Of a stretch of DNA of 26,290 nucleotides, positions 15,935-26,162 are shown piece after piece (the stretch's first letter is position 1; every line of letters begins with the position of its first letter). The DNA is taken from NCBI GenBank assembly GCA_029777935.1, contig JAKORH010000332.1, forward strand, positions 1 through 26,290, given 5' to 3'. Source of the DNA: Pseudomonadota bacterium (GTDB taxonomy: Bacteria > Pseudomonadota > Gammaproteobacteria > Burkholderiales > Burkholderiaceae). The position numbers and the translations under genes are program-made. The notes beneath the pieces are model-generated. The model saw only the letters and a program-made list of their open reading frames with translations. It searched no databases and was not told where the DNA came from.

Positions 15935-15956
15935 CTTGGGTCTCCTCCCTATGTTC

Positions 15957-16025
15957 GTCGCCCCGGCGCAGGCCGGGGCCTAATCAAGGCGCATGAAAAT
16001 GGGCCCCGGCCTGCGCCGGGGCGAC
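15957..16025. repeat. Perfect GC-rich inverted repeat, class B (boxD-bclA gap)
   Basis: The 24-nt arms at 15957-15980 and 16002-16025 are exact reverse complements around a 21-nt A-rich loop. The left arm is identical to 12965-12988. The element fills much of the 160-bp gap between boxD and bclA, and the rest of the gap (16026-16094) shows nothing recognisable. The strong stem could act as a partial terminator or an mRNA stabiliser. Confidence 0.9.
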
Positions 16026-16094
16026 GGCGGCATCATGCTCATTTCGCGAATTCAATCGCCCCTTGGGCAGTGAACGTTCGGCCGTCATCGCGCT

Positions 16095-17672
16095 TCAGCT
16101 CCACAGCGCCACGGCGTCGGCGGCTTCGCGCGCGAGCGCCTCGTGGCGCGCGGTCGAACCCTGCAGCGCGAGGCGGCGGTGATAGAAGGCGAGCGCGCGC
16201 AGGCCACCGAGTTCCTCCCCGCCGCCGGCGCGGCCCGGTCCGCCGTGCGTGCAGGTCGGCATGACGTTGCCGTGGCCGGTGTGCCTGCTGTCGACCGCGC
16301 TGTCGACCACGAGGATGCGGCCGTGCAGGTCCGCGATCGCGGGGACCACCTGCTCGAGGAAACCGCCGTCGCTGGAAAAGATCGACGCCACCAGCGAGCC
16401 GCGCCCGCGGCGCGCGAGCGCGATCGCGTCGGCGGTGGTCGCGTACGGAATCACGGTCGCTACCGGGCCGAACACCTCCACCTCGTGCACGCGGCGCGCG
16501 CTCCCCGGCTGCGAACACAGCAGCAGCGTGGGCGGAACGAAGGCACCTACCGCGGGATCGGCATCGACCAGCGTCATGCGCGCCGGGTCGCCGGCCACGC
16601 GCTTGCATTCGTACATCAGCGCTGCGATGCCTTCGTAGGCCGCCACACGCTGCGCGCGATTGATGAGCGGTCCCATCGTCACGTCCGTGCTGGCCGGATT
16701 GCCGAGCCTGACCTTGTCGAGCTCCGCCGCGATCGCGTCGCTCACGCTGCGCGCGACGGCGGCCGGCACCAGCACGCGGCGGATCGCGGTGCACTTCTGG
16801 CCCGCCTTCTGCGTCATCTCGCGGACGACCTCGGCTACCAGCAGCGCGAACTCGCGCGAGCCCGGCGCAGCATCCGGCCCGAGGATCGCCGCGTTCACGC
16901 TGTCGGCCTCGATGTTGACCGGCACCGAATGGCGCACGATCGACGCATGGGTGCGGATCTTCTCCGCCGTGTCGGCCGAGCCGGTGAACGACACGACGTC
17001 GGTCTCGTCCACGTGGTCGAGCAGGTCGCGCGCGCCGCCGCTGACGATCGACAGCGCGCCGTCGGGCAGTACCTCGGCGTCGACGATGTCGCGCACCATC
17101 CGTTGCGTCAGCCACGCGGTCGGCGTGGCGGGCTTCACGAACACCGGCATGCCTGACAGCAGCGCCGGTGCCGCTTTCTCCCACAGGCCCCATGCCGGGA
17201 AGTTGAAGGCATTGATCAGCACCGCCGCGCCGGTACGGGACACTAGGTAATGGCGCGCCTGGAACGCGCCATCCTTCGACAGCGCGTGCGGCGATCCCTC
17301 GGCCAGGCGGCGCGCATCGCCGAGTGCCTTGGCGGCGCGCGCGTAGGTCTTCAGCGTGTAGATGCTGCCGTCGATGTCGATCGCGGCATCGGATTTGGGC
17401 GAACCGCTGTTGTGGCGGGCGATGTCGAAGTACGCGTCGCGGTGCTTCGACAGCGTGTCGGCGATCGCGCCGAGCAGGTTCGCGCGCTGGGCGTACGTCA
17501 GCGCGCGCAAGGCCGCGCCGCCGGTGTCGCGCGCGTAGGCGAGCCCGGCCGCGAGATCGGTCCCTTCGCTGGCCGCGGTCGCGATCACGGTCCCGGTCAC
17601 CGGATCCACCAGGGGCGTGCCGTCACCGCGACCCCACTCCCAGCGCCCCGCGATCAGGTTCTCGAGCTTCAA
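16095..17672 (-). CDS. boxD: 3,4-dehydroadipyl-CoA semialdehyde dehydrogenase
   Basis: A 525-residue aldehyde dehydrogenase related to the N-terminal half of PaaZ. Seen are INAFNFPAWGLWEK (about 153-166), VFVKPATPTAWL, SFTGSADTAEKI, the general-base region NIEADSVN (Glu255) and catalytic GQKCTAIRR (Cys294). The full length and HTGHGNVMPTCTHGGPGRAGGGEELGG-type C-terminal region (split here) fit BoxD. It oxidises the ring-cleavage semialdehyde made by BoxC to 3,4-dehydroadipyl-CoA with NADP+. The start is a TTG at 17670-17672 with AAGGAAG upstream; no ATG fits the family N-terminus, so this is an unusual but supported start. It is the first gene of the minus-strand transport/ligase operon and diverges from boxR. 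Confidence 0.92.
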   Translation of the reverse strand: MKLENLIAGRWEWGRGDGTPLVDPVTGTVIATAASEGTDLAAGLAYARDTGGAALRALTYAQRANLLGAIADTLSKHRDAYFDIARHNSGSPKSDAAIDIDGSIYTLKTYARAAKALGDARRLAEGSPHALSKDGAFQARHYLVSRTGAAVLINAFNFPAWGLWEKAAPALLSGMPVFVKPATPTAWLTQRMVRDIVDAEVLPDGALSIVSGGARDLLDHVDETDVVSFTGSADTAEKIRTHASIVRHSVPVNIEADSVNAAILGPDAAPGSREFALLVAEVVREMTQKAGQKCTAIRRVLVPAAVARSVSDAIAAELDKVRLGNPASTDVTMGPLINRAQRVAAYEGIAALMYECKRVAGDPARMTLVDADPAVGAFVPPTLLLCSQPGSARRVHEVEVFGPVATVIPYATTADAIALARRGRGSLVASIFSSDGGFLEQVVPAIADLHGRILVVDSAVDSRHTGHGNVMPTCTHGGPGRAGGGEELGGLRALAFYHRRLALQGSTARHEALAREAADAVALWS

Positions 17673-17702
17673 CTGGCTTCCTTGCTTGTCCGGGATCGCG
17701 GA

Positions 17703-17730
17703 ATGGTACGCGCCGCGATCGTCGCGTCAA
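17703..17730 (-). promoter_or_regulatory. Candidate boxD promoter
   Basis: On the minus strand TTGACG (17730-17725) and TACCAT (17708-17703) are 16 nt apart, followed about 30 nt on by the boxD start. The -35 is five of six to consensus and the -10 four of six. No start site has been measured; it is a sequence match only. Confidence 0.45.
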
Positions 17731-17740
17731 GCAATCTACT

Positions 17741-17760
17741 GCATACTGCCTTCAGTATGC
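17741..17760. promoter_or_regulatory. Palindromic operator candidate between boxD and boxR
   Basis: Perfect 8-bp arms gcatactg and cagtatgc flank a cctt spacer. It lies 10-14 bp upstream of the -35 elements of both candidate divergent promoters. The left arm overlaps TGCA (17740-17743), the core sequence associated with BzdR/BoxR-type operators. This position fits a BoxR site controlling both operons, but no binding is shown. Confidence 0.6.
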
Positions 17761-17773
17761 CGGGGATACTCCC

Positions 17774-17803
17774 TTGACTCGTATCAAATCGACGCACTAT
17801 CCT
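17774..17803 (+). promoter_or_regulatory. Candidate boxR promoter
   Basis: TTGACT (17774-17779) and TATCCT (17798-17803) are spaced by 18 nt, a good sigma70-type match. Transcription would start near 17810, leaving a leader of about 30 nt before GTG 17840. This makes the in-frame TTG at 17774 unlikely as the boxR start. Confidence 0.5.
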
Positions 17804-17839
17804 GCGCGACCTCGAGCCAAAACCTGCAAGAAACTGCCT

Positions 17840-18739
17840 GTGGTCGTCGACGCCGGAGCATCCGGAACCCCGATCGAACGCGCTGATGGAGCGAATGCCG
17901 AGCACGCGTTCCTGCAGGCGCTGGGTCGACGCGTGCGCGACTTGCGCGAGCGCCGCGGCTTGTCGCGCAAACAGGCCGCGCGCGACTCCGGCGTGTCGGA
18001 GCGGCATCTGGCGCACCTCGAGGCGGGCGAAGGCAACATTTCGATCCTGCTGCTGCGGCGGATCGTGCGCGTGCTCGGCGTGTCGCTCGCGGAGCTGCTG
18101 TCGAATCACGAGGAAGACAGCGAAGCGCAGCGGCTGGTGCGGCAGTTGCTCGAGCGCGTGCCCGGCGACCGGCTCGAGGACGTGGCGCTGCGCCTGCTGC
18201 GCGACTTCGGCGACGAAGGCAGCGTGCGGCGGCGCCGGATTGCGCTGATCGGACTGCGCGGCGCCGGCAAGTCGACGCTCGGGCCGCGCCTGGCGCGGGA
18301 ACTGGGCTGCCCGTTCATCGAGATCGATCGCGAGACCGAACGCGATGCCGGCATGCCGGTCGCGGAAATCTTCTCGCTGTACGGCCCGGCCGGCTACCGC
18401 CGCTTCGAGAAGCGTACGCTGGAACGCGTGGTCAACCAGAACAACCGCGCAGTGCTGTCCGTAGGCGGCGGCATCGTGTCTCAGCCGGACACCTATGGGT
18501 ATCTGCTGGCGAACTGTCACACGGTCTGGCTGAAGGCGGCGCCCGAGGAGCACATGGCGCGCGTGATCGCGCAGGGCGACCTGCGGCCGATCGCGGGCAA
18601 CGAGGAAGCGATGGCCGACCTGCGCCGGATCCTGAAGGCGCGCGAGACGCTGTATGCCAAGGCCGATGCGACCGTCGACACGACCGGCATGGATGTGGAC
18701 GCGAGTTTCGCGCGCCTGCGCCAGGCCGTGCTGATATGA
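17840..18739 (+). CDS. boxR: BoxR/BzdR-type transcriptional regulator (XRE plus shikimate-kinase-like)
   Basis: With GTG 17840 the product is 299 residues, matching BzdR/BoxR (about 300). The start is not certain: the ribosome site is weak, and an in-frame TTG at 17774 would overlap the probable promoter. The N-terminal XRE helix-turn-helix spans about 28-83 (LGRRVRDLRERRGLSRKQAA, SERHLAHLEAGEGN). A linker follows (about 90-130), then a shikimate-kinase-like domain with Walker A GLRGAGKST (138-146), FIEIDRETERDAG and SVGGGIVS. In Azoarcus this family represses box or bzd genes and releases on binding benzoyl-CoA in the kinase-like domain. Here it is divergent from boxD and upstream of boxC. 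It is the only regulator seen in the window and so could coordinate both pathway branches. Confidence 0.93.
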   Translation: MVVDAGASGTPIERADGANAEHAFLQALGRRVRDLRERRGLSRKQAARDSGVSERHLAHLEAGEGNISILLLRRIVRVLGVSLAELLSNHEEDSEAQRLVRQLLERVPGDRLEDVALRLLRDFGDEGSVRRRRIALIGLRGAGKSTLGPRLARELGCPFIEIDRETERDAGMPVAEIFSLYGPAGYRRFEKRTLERVVNQNNRAVLSVGGGIVSQPDTYGYLLANCHTVWLKAAPEEHMARVIAQGDLRPIAGNEEAMADLRRILKARETLYAKADATVDTTGMDVDASFARLRQAVLI

Positions 18740-18742
18740 GTC

Positions 18743-18829
18743 GTCGGCGGTCGGCAGTCGGAAGTCGGCAGGTCGGCCCCCTGCCTGCCGGCATCGCGCC
18801 GCCGACTGAAGACCGCCGACTGCCGACTG
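18743..18829. repeat. GTCGGC-rich inverted repeat, class E (boxR-boxC gap)
   Basis: Multiple copies of gtcggc/gtcgg in the left part (18743-18777) face complementary gccgac/ccgact copies in the right part (18796-18829), around the central cctgcctgccgg. The pairing is imperfect and low in complexity. It occupies almost the full 103-bp boxR-boxC gap, leaving only the boxC ribosome site. Confidence 0.75.
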
Positions 18830-18842
18830 AATGGAGTCAACG

Positions 18843-20516
18843 ATGAACGCTGCCGTACTGACCACGCCCGCCGAAGCCGCAGCGGAGCGCGTCGACTACC
18901 AGACCGATCCCGTGCGCTATCGCCACTGGCGCATCAGTTGCGACGGGGCCATCGCGACGCTGACGATGGACGTCGACGAGAACGCCGGCATCCGGCCGGG
19001 CTACACGCTGAAGCTCAATTCGTACGATCTCGGCGTCGACATCGAATTCGCCGATGCGCTGCAGAGGATCCGCTTCGAGCACCCGGAGGTGAAGTGCGTG
19101 GTGATCGCCAGCGCCAAGCCGCGCATCTTCTGCTCCGGCGCCAACATCTACATGCTGGGCCTGTCGTCGCATGCGTGGAAGGTCAACTTCTGCAAGTTCA
19201 CCAACGAGACGCGCAACGGCATCGAGGACTCCAGCGCGAACTCGGGGCTGAAGTTCGTTGCCGCGTGCAGCGGCACCACCGCCGGCGGCGGATACGAACT
19301 GGCGCTCGCGTGCGACGAGATCGTGCTGATCGACGACCGCAGCTCGGCGGTCAGCCTGCCCGAGGTGCCGCTGCTCGGCGTGCTGCCCGGCACCGGCGGG
19401 CTGACGCGCGTGACCGACAAGCGCCGCGTACGGCGCGACCACGCGGACATCTTCTGCACCGTGGCCGAGGGCGTGCGCGGGAGCCGTGCGAAGGACTGGA
19501 AGCTGGTCGATCACGTGGCCAAGCCGCAGCAGTTCGGCGAGTTCGTGCGCAAGCGTGCGCTCGAGCTCGCCGAGTCGAGCGACCGGCCGGCGAACGCGAA
19601 GGGTATCGCGCTGCAACCGCTCGCGCGGACCATCGATGCCGACGGATATCGCTACGAGTTCGTCGATGTGAGGCTGGATCGCGCGGCGCGCCGCGCGACC
19701 ATCACGGTGCGCGCGCCATCGGGCGCCGGGCCGGCGTCGCTCGATTCGATCCTGGCGGCCGGATGCCGCTGGTGGCCGCTGCAAATGGCGCGCGAGCTGG
19801 ACGACGCGATCCTGGACCTGCGCACCAACGAGCTCGACCTCGGGCTGTGGGTGCTCAAGACAGCGGGCGACGCGCAGGCGGTGCTCGACTGCGATCGGAT
19901 GCTGAACGAGCACCGCCATCACTGGTTCGTGCGCGAGACGATCGGCCTGTTGCGGCGGACGCTGTCGCGGCTCGACGTCAGCGCGCGCAGCCTGTTCGCG
20001 CTGATCGAGCCGGGCTCGTGCTTCGCCGGCACGCTGTTCGAGCTGGCACTCGCCGCCGATCGCAGCTACATGCTCGACGCGGACGGCAACGCGGTCGCGC
20101 TGTCGGAGATGAACTTCGGCCCGCTGGCGATGGCCAACGGGCTGTCGCGCATCGCGGCGCGCTTCTACGAGGAGGCGACGCCGGTCGAGGCCGCCTACGC
20201 GCGGCTGCGCGGCGCGATCGGCGCGCGCGACGCGGCCGAACTCGGACTGGTCACCGCCACGCCCGACGAGCTCGACTGGAATGACGAGATCCGCATCGCC
20301 GTGGAAGAGCGCGCCAGCCTGTCGCCCGACGCGCTAACCGGCATGGAAGCCAACCTGCGCTTCGGCGGACGCGAAACCATGCTGACGAAGATTTTCGGGC
20401 GGCTCACCGCCTGGCAGAACTGGATCTTCATCCGTCCGAACGCAGTCGGCCCGGCTGGCGCGCTCAAGGTGTTCGGCAGCGGCAAGAAAGCGCAATTCGA
20501 CTGGAACCGCGTTTAG
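18843..20516 (+). CDS. boxC: Benzoyl-CoA-dihydrodiol (2,3-epoxybenzoyl-CoA) lyase
   Basis: A 557-residue protein; BoxC of Azoarcus is about 556. ATG 18843 has GGAG 8 nt upstream and is preferred to ATG 18831, which lies at the end of the repeat without a ribosome site. It is a large member of the crotonase family: IFCSGANIYMLGLSSHAWK (about 99-117), GTTAGGGYELALACDEI and LPEVPLLGVLPGTGGL carry the CoA and oxyanion features. A second half (about 260-557) includes SCFAGTLFELALAADRSYML. BoxC opens the ring of 2,3-epoxybenzoyl-CoA without oxygen, giving 3,4-dehydroadipyl-CoA semialdehyde and formate. BoxB follows 20 bp later, consistent with a boxCBA operon, and BoxD, the next enzyme, is encoded divergently. 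Confidence 0.95.
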   Translation: MNAAVLTTPAEAAAERVDYQTDPVRYRHWRISCDGAIATLTMDVDENAGIRPGYTLKLNSYDLGVDIEFADALQRIRFEHPEVKCVVIASAKPRIFCSGANIYMLGLSSHAWKVNFCKFTNETRNGIEDSSANSGLKFVAACSGTTAGGGYELALACDEIVLIDDRSSAVSLPEVPLLGVLPGTGGLTRVTDKRRVRRDHADIFCTVAEGVRGSRAKDWKLVDHVAKPQQFGEFVRKRALELAESSDRPANAKGIALQPLARTIDADGYRYEFVDVRLDRAARRATITVRAPSGAGPASLDSILAAGCRWWPLQMARELDDAILDLRTNELDLGLWVLKTAGDAQAVLDCDRMLNEHRHHWFVRETIGLLRRTLSRLDVSARSLFALIEPGSCFAGTLFELALAADRSYMLDADGNAVALSEMNFGPLAMANGLSRIAARFYEEATPVEAAYARLRGAIGARDAAELGLVTATPDELDWNDEIRIAVEERASLSPDALTGMEANLRFGGRETMLTKIFGRLTAWQNWIFIRPNAVGPAGALKVFGSGKKAQFDWNRV

Positions 20517-20536
20517 ATGGGTTCTTAGGACTCGAC

Positions 20537-21961
<1,425 letters not shown>

Positions 21962-21972
21962 GCCAGGCAGCG

Positions 21973-22051
21973 GCCCTCACCCTCGATCCCTCTCCCGGAG
22001 GGAGAGGGAGGAAAGCCCCTCTCCCTCCGGGAGAGGGGTTGGGGTGAGGGC
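21973..22051. repeat. Purine/pyrimidine-biased inverted repeat, class C (boxB-boxA gap)
   Basis: The outer arms gccctcaccc and gggtgagggc bracket two internal hairpins made of ctctccc/gggagag units. Class C copies also occur at 23312 and 24993. It lies wholly in the 108-bp gap between boxB and boxA, and the boxA start at 22070 has no strong ribosome site beyond gaag. Confidence 0.88.
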
Positions 22052-22069
22052 AATCGAAGCTTCTCAAAC

Positions 22070-23302
22070 ATGAACGCCCCAACCGACCCCATCGCCCGCC
22101 AGCACCTGATCGATCCGGAAATCTGCATCCGGTGCAACACGTGCGAGGAGACCTGCCCGGTCAAGGCGATCACGCACGATTCCCGCAACTACGTGGTCGA
22201 CTTCGCCAAGTGCGGTAGCTGCCAGGCGTGCATTCCGCCGTGCCCGACCGGCGCGATCGACAACTGGCGCAACGTTTCGAAGCTCAAGGCCTACACGATC
22301 GACGAGCAGTTCTCGTGGGACGTGCTGCCGGGCAAGACCGTGCTCGACGATCTGCCGGTCGACGTGCAGGCCGAGATCCCGGCCGAAGTGCAGGAACTGA
22401 CCAGCGTGGCGACAGCGGGGCAGGGCGGCGTGGCGGTGCCGCCGTGGTCGGCTTCGCACCCGTACGTCAACCTGTATTCGATCGGCAATCCGATCACGGC
22501 GACCGTCAGCGGCAACCTGCGGCTGACGGGAGACGAGGCGTCGAGCGACATCCGACACATCGTGCTCGACTTCGGCCACAAGCCGTTTCCGGTGCTCGAG
22601 GGCCAGTCGATCGGCATCGTCCCGCCGGGTCTCGATGCGAGCGGCAAGCCGCACCACGTGCGGTTGTATTCGGTGGCGAGCCCGCGCGATGGCGAACGGC
22701 CGCACTACAACAACCTGTCGCTGACCGTGAAGCGCGTGACCGAGGACCACGAGGGCAAGCCGGTGCGCGGCGTGTGTTCGAACTTCCTGTGCGATCTTCG
22801 GCGCGGCGACACGGTCCAGGTCGTGGGCCCGTACGGCGCCACGTTCCTGATGCCGAACCATCCGGGCGCGTCGCTGATGATGATCTGCACCGGGACCGGC
22901 TCGGCGCCGATGCGCGCGATGACCGAGCGCCGGCGCCGCCGCCGCGAACTGAAGGAAGGCGGCGAGCTGATGCTGTTCTTCGGCGCGCGCGCGCCGCACG
23001 AGCTGCCGTACTTCGGCCCGCTGCTGAAGCTGCCGAAGGACTTCATCGACATCAATTTCGCGTTCTCGCGCGTGCCTGGGCAGCCGAAGCAGTACGTGCA
23101 GGACGTGATCCGCAGCCGCGCCGCCGAAGTCGCGCGGATGCTGGCCGACGACAACGCCCACGTCTACGTGTGCGGGCTGAAGGGGATGGAAGAGGGCGTG
23201 ATCGCCGCCTTCCGCGACATCTGCGCGCACCAGGGCATGGACTGGGACAAGCTGCGGCCCGATCTGCTCGCCAAGGGCCGCTTCCACATCGAAACCTACT
23301 GA
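22070..23302 (+). CDS. boxA: Benzoyl-CoA epoxidase reductase component
   Basis: The 410-residue product has two [4Fe-4S] motifs near the N-terminus: C19xxC22xxC25xxxC29P and C48xxC51xxC54xxxC58P. A linker follows (about 75-130), then a ferredoxin-NADP+-reductase-like part with [15 protein letters not shown] (FAD-binding RLYS), [20 protein letters not shown] and [15 protein letters not shown] (NAD(P) site), ending GRFHIETY. This ferredoxin-plus-FNR arrangement is the BoxA signature. BoxA takes electrons from NADPH and passes them to BoxB. It lies downstream of boxCB on the same strand and is followed by a hairpin repeat and the MaoC-like gene. No key cysteine is missing. Confidence 0.96.
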   Translation: MNAPTDPIARQHLIDPEICIRCNTCEETCPVKAITHDSRNYVVDFAKCGSCQACIPPCPTGAIDNWRNVSKLKAYTIDEQFSWDVLPGKTVLDDLPVDVQAEIPAEVQELTSVATAGQGGVAVPPWSASHPYVNLYSIGNPITATVSGNLRLTGDEASSDIRHIVLDFGHKPFPVLEGQSIGIVPPGLDASGKPHHVRLYSVASPRDGERPHYNNLSLTVKRVTEDHEGKPVRGVCSNFLCDLRRGDTVQVVGPYGATFLMPNHPGASLMMICTGTGSAPMRAMTERRRRRRELKEGGELMLFFGARAPHELPYFGPLLKLPKDFIDINFAFSRVPGQPKQYVQDVIRSRAAEVARMLADDNAHVYVCGLKGMEEGVIAAFRDICAHQGMDWDKLRPDLLAKGRFHIETY

Positions 23303-23311
23303 CAAACCATT

Positions 23312-23337
23312 CCCTCTCCCCGATCACGGGGAGAGGG
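23312..23337. repeat. Strong hairpin, class C short copy (boxA-maoC gap)
   Basis: The 11-bp perfect arms ccctctccccg and cggggagaggg flank an atca loop. The flank continues to gggtgagggg at 23341-23350, whose GAGGGG seems to serve as the ribosome site of the next gene. There is no T-run, so termination is uncertain; a partial terminator or mRNA-end stabiliser is possible. Confidence 0.85.
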
Positions 23338-23356
23338 TCAGGGTGAGGGGTATCAA

Positions 23357-23797
23357 GTGCGTTTCTCCGAGTTCCATGCCGGACAGGTGATCGAGGCCGG
23401 GCCGGTCGGCGTGACCGAGGAAGAGATCGTCGACTTCGCGCGCCGCTACGACCCGCAATGGTTTCACACCGATGTCGAGCGCGCGAAGGCGAGTCTGTGG
23501 GGCGGCGTGATCGCCAGTGGCTGGCACACCTGCGCGCTGGCGATGCGCATGGCGGTCGACGGGCCGCTGGCCGAATCCGAATCGTTCGGCTCGCCGGGGC
23601 TGGCCTACCTGAAGTGGGGCAAGCCGGTGCGCGCCGGCGACCAGTTGCGGATGCGCGCGACGGTCATCGAGACGCGCCGCGCAAGCAGCAAGCCGACGCT
23701 GGGCATCCTGCGCTGGCGCTGGCAGATGTTCACCCAGCGGGGCGACGAGGTGCTCGACATGGAGGCGACCAGCATGTTCGATCTGACGGCCGCGTAG
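23357..23797 (+). CDS. MaoC-family (R)-enoyl-CoA hydratase-like protein
   Basis: A 146-residue hot-dog-fold protein beginning at GTG 23357, 6 nt after GAGGGG from the adjoining repeat. The hydratase-2 type motif is visible as ARRYDPQWFHTD, with Asp32 and His37 in the D-x4-H spacing, followed by ASLWGGVIASGWHTCALAMRM. The C-terminus KPTLGILRWRWQMFTQRGDEVLDM fits MaoC-like dehydratases. It probably hydrates or dehydrates an acyl-CoA, acting beside the two acyl-CoA dehydrogenases downstream. The substrate may be a dicarboxylyl-CoA from the pathway, but this is inferred from position. It is separated by 27 bp from the next gene. Confidence 0.88.
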   Translation: MRFSEFHAGQVIEAGPVGVTEEEIVDFARRYDPQWFHTDVERAKASLWGGVIASGWHTCALAMRMAVDGPLAESESFGSPGLAYLKWGKPVRAGDQLRMRATVIETRRASSKPTLGILRWRWQMFTQRGDEVLDMEATSMFDLTAA

Positions 23798-23824
23798 ACT
23801 CGTTGCGCAAGCAGCGAGGTGCCG

Positions 23825-24979
<1,155 letters not shown>

Positions 24980-24992
24980 GCGTGCATCGTCT

Positions 24993-25070
24993 CCCTCACC
25001 CCAACCCCTCTCCCGGGGGGAGAGGGGCTTTTCATCCCTCTCCCTCCGGGAGAGGGACCGAGGGTGAGGG
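24993..25070. repeat. Class C inverted repeat (between the two acyl-CoA dehydrogenases)
   Basis: The ends ccctcacccc and gggtgaggg bracket two hairpins built from cctctccc and gggagagg units, as in 21973-22051. It lies in the 126-bp gap between the pimC- and pimD-like genes. Transcription presumably reads through, since the two gene products are expected to act as a pair. Confidence 0.88.
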
Positions 25071-25105
25071 TCAGCACCACACAGATCGTCACTGACCTCA
25101 CGAAG

Positions 25106-26119
25106 ATGGACTTCTCCCTCACCGAAGATCAATCGCTGCTGCTCGCCACCTGCGAACGCTGGGTTCGCGAGCGCTGCGCGGTCGACGCGCGCCGCGCGCA
25201 GGCGAAGACCGATGCCGCGAACGTCCCGGCGACGTGGCGCGAGCTGGTCGAGCTCGGCCTGGCGGGGCTGCTGGTGCCGGAAGACCGCGGCGGGCTGGGC
25301 CGGCCGCTGATCGATGCAGTGCTGATCGCGCAGACGCTGGGGCGTGGCTGGCTGCTCGAGCCGTTCGTCGACAGCGCGATCGCCGCCGCGACCACGCTGG
25401 CGCGCTGCGCGCGGTCGGGCGAGCGCGATGCCGCTCTGGCCGCGATCGCGGAGGGCGAGATCGTCGTGCCGCTGCGCGAGGTGCGGGCTGAAGGCAGGCG
25501 CGCGCGCGGCTGGGCGCCGCACGCGAGCTACGCCGGCCGGCTGCTGGCGGCCGTCGGCGACCGCATCGTCGCGATCAGTGCCGCCGACTGCACCCGTCGC
25601 TCTTATCGTCAGCTCGACGGCAGTGCCGCCGCCGAGGTCGAGTTCGATGCCGGCGCGGCCGTAGTCGCCGAGGGCACGGCTGCGCGCAGCGCCTGGCAGG
25701 CGGGGACCGACGCCGCGCGCATCGGCCGGATCGCCGAAGGCATGGGGCTGGCGAAGACCGTGCTCGACCTCACCGCCGAGTACCTGCGCACGCGCAAGCA
25801 ATTCGGCCAGCCGATCGGCCGCTTCCAGGCGCTGGCGCACCGGATGGCGGACCTGCTGGTGCTGTACGAGCAGGCGCAATCGTTGATGCTCGCCGCCGCG
25901 ATGAAAATGGACGCGCGCACGCTCGACGCCGCGCAGGTGCTCGCGCACCGGGCGCTGCGCACCATCGCGCAGCAGTCGATCCAGTTGCACGGCGGCATCG
26001 GCATGACGGTGGAGTACGCGCTGTCGAGCTACGTGAAGCGCCTGTACGCGATCGAGGTCGAACTCGGCGACGGCGAAACCGCGCTGGCTCGCTTCGCGGC
26101 CGGAAACGCGCTCGGCTGA
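25106..26119 (+). CDS. pimD: Acyl-CoA dehydrogenase, PimD-like small subunit with a short middle domain
   Basis: A 337-residue product starting at ATG 25106, where the family N-terminus MDFSLTEDQSLLL begins; no strong ribosome site is seen, and the GTG at 25064 lies in the repeat. Recognisable parts are LVELGLAGLLVPEDRGGLG (about 50-68), EGMGLAKTVLDLTAEYLRTRKQFGQPIG and QLHGGIGMTVEYALSSYVKRL (split), which define an acyl-CoA dehydrogenase. PimD proteins are usually about 380 residues; the central beta-domain (about 120-200) is short and lacks the normal YxxNGxK-like strand sequence. It may be a partner subunit to the PimC-like protein, perhaps not catalytic alone. There is no frameshift in the DNA as read. 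Substrate unproven. Confidence 0.8.
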   Translation: MDFSLTEDQSLLLATCERWVRERCAVDARRAQAKTDAANVPATWRELVELGLAGLLVPEDRGGLGRPLIDAVLIAQTLGRGWLLEPFVDSAIAAATTLARCARSGERDAALAAIAEGEIVVPLREVRAEGRRARGWAPHASYAGRLLAAVGDRIVAISAADCTRRSYRQLDGSAAAEVEFDAGAAVVAEGTAARSAWQAGTDAARIGRIAEGMGLAKTVLDLTAEYLRTRKQFGQPIGRFQALAHRMADLLVLYEQAQSLMLAAAMKMDARTLDAAQVLAHRALRTIAQQSIQLHGGIGMTVEYALSSYVKRLYAIEVELGDGETALARFAAGNALG

Positions 26120-26142
26120 GTTGGGGTTCTTCCTGATCGTGA

Positions 26143-26162
26143 GCTGTGACGCGGGTCACAGC
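26143..26162. promoter_or_regulatory. Perfect CRP/FNR-family-type palindrome
   Basis: gctgtgac and gtcacagc are exact reverse complements around gcgg. Within it, TGTGA-N6-TCACA (26145-26160) matches the CRP consensus form. It lies 24 bp after the last acyl-CoA dehydrogenase stop and could control a gene beyond the right edge, or it could simply be a transcript-end stem, though it has no T-run. Confidence 0.5.

Noticed and set aside
17774..17839. TTG at 17774 as the boxR start
   Set aside because: It coincides with a good -35 element and would give an N-terminal extension not seen in the family.
18831..18842. Earlier ATG for boxC at 18831
   Set aside because: It has no ribosome site and lies next to the repeat; the GGAG it overlaps serves the ATG at 18843, which gives the normal BoxC length.
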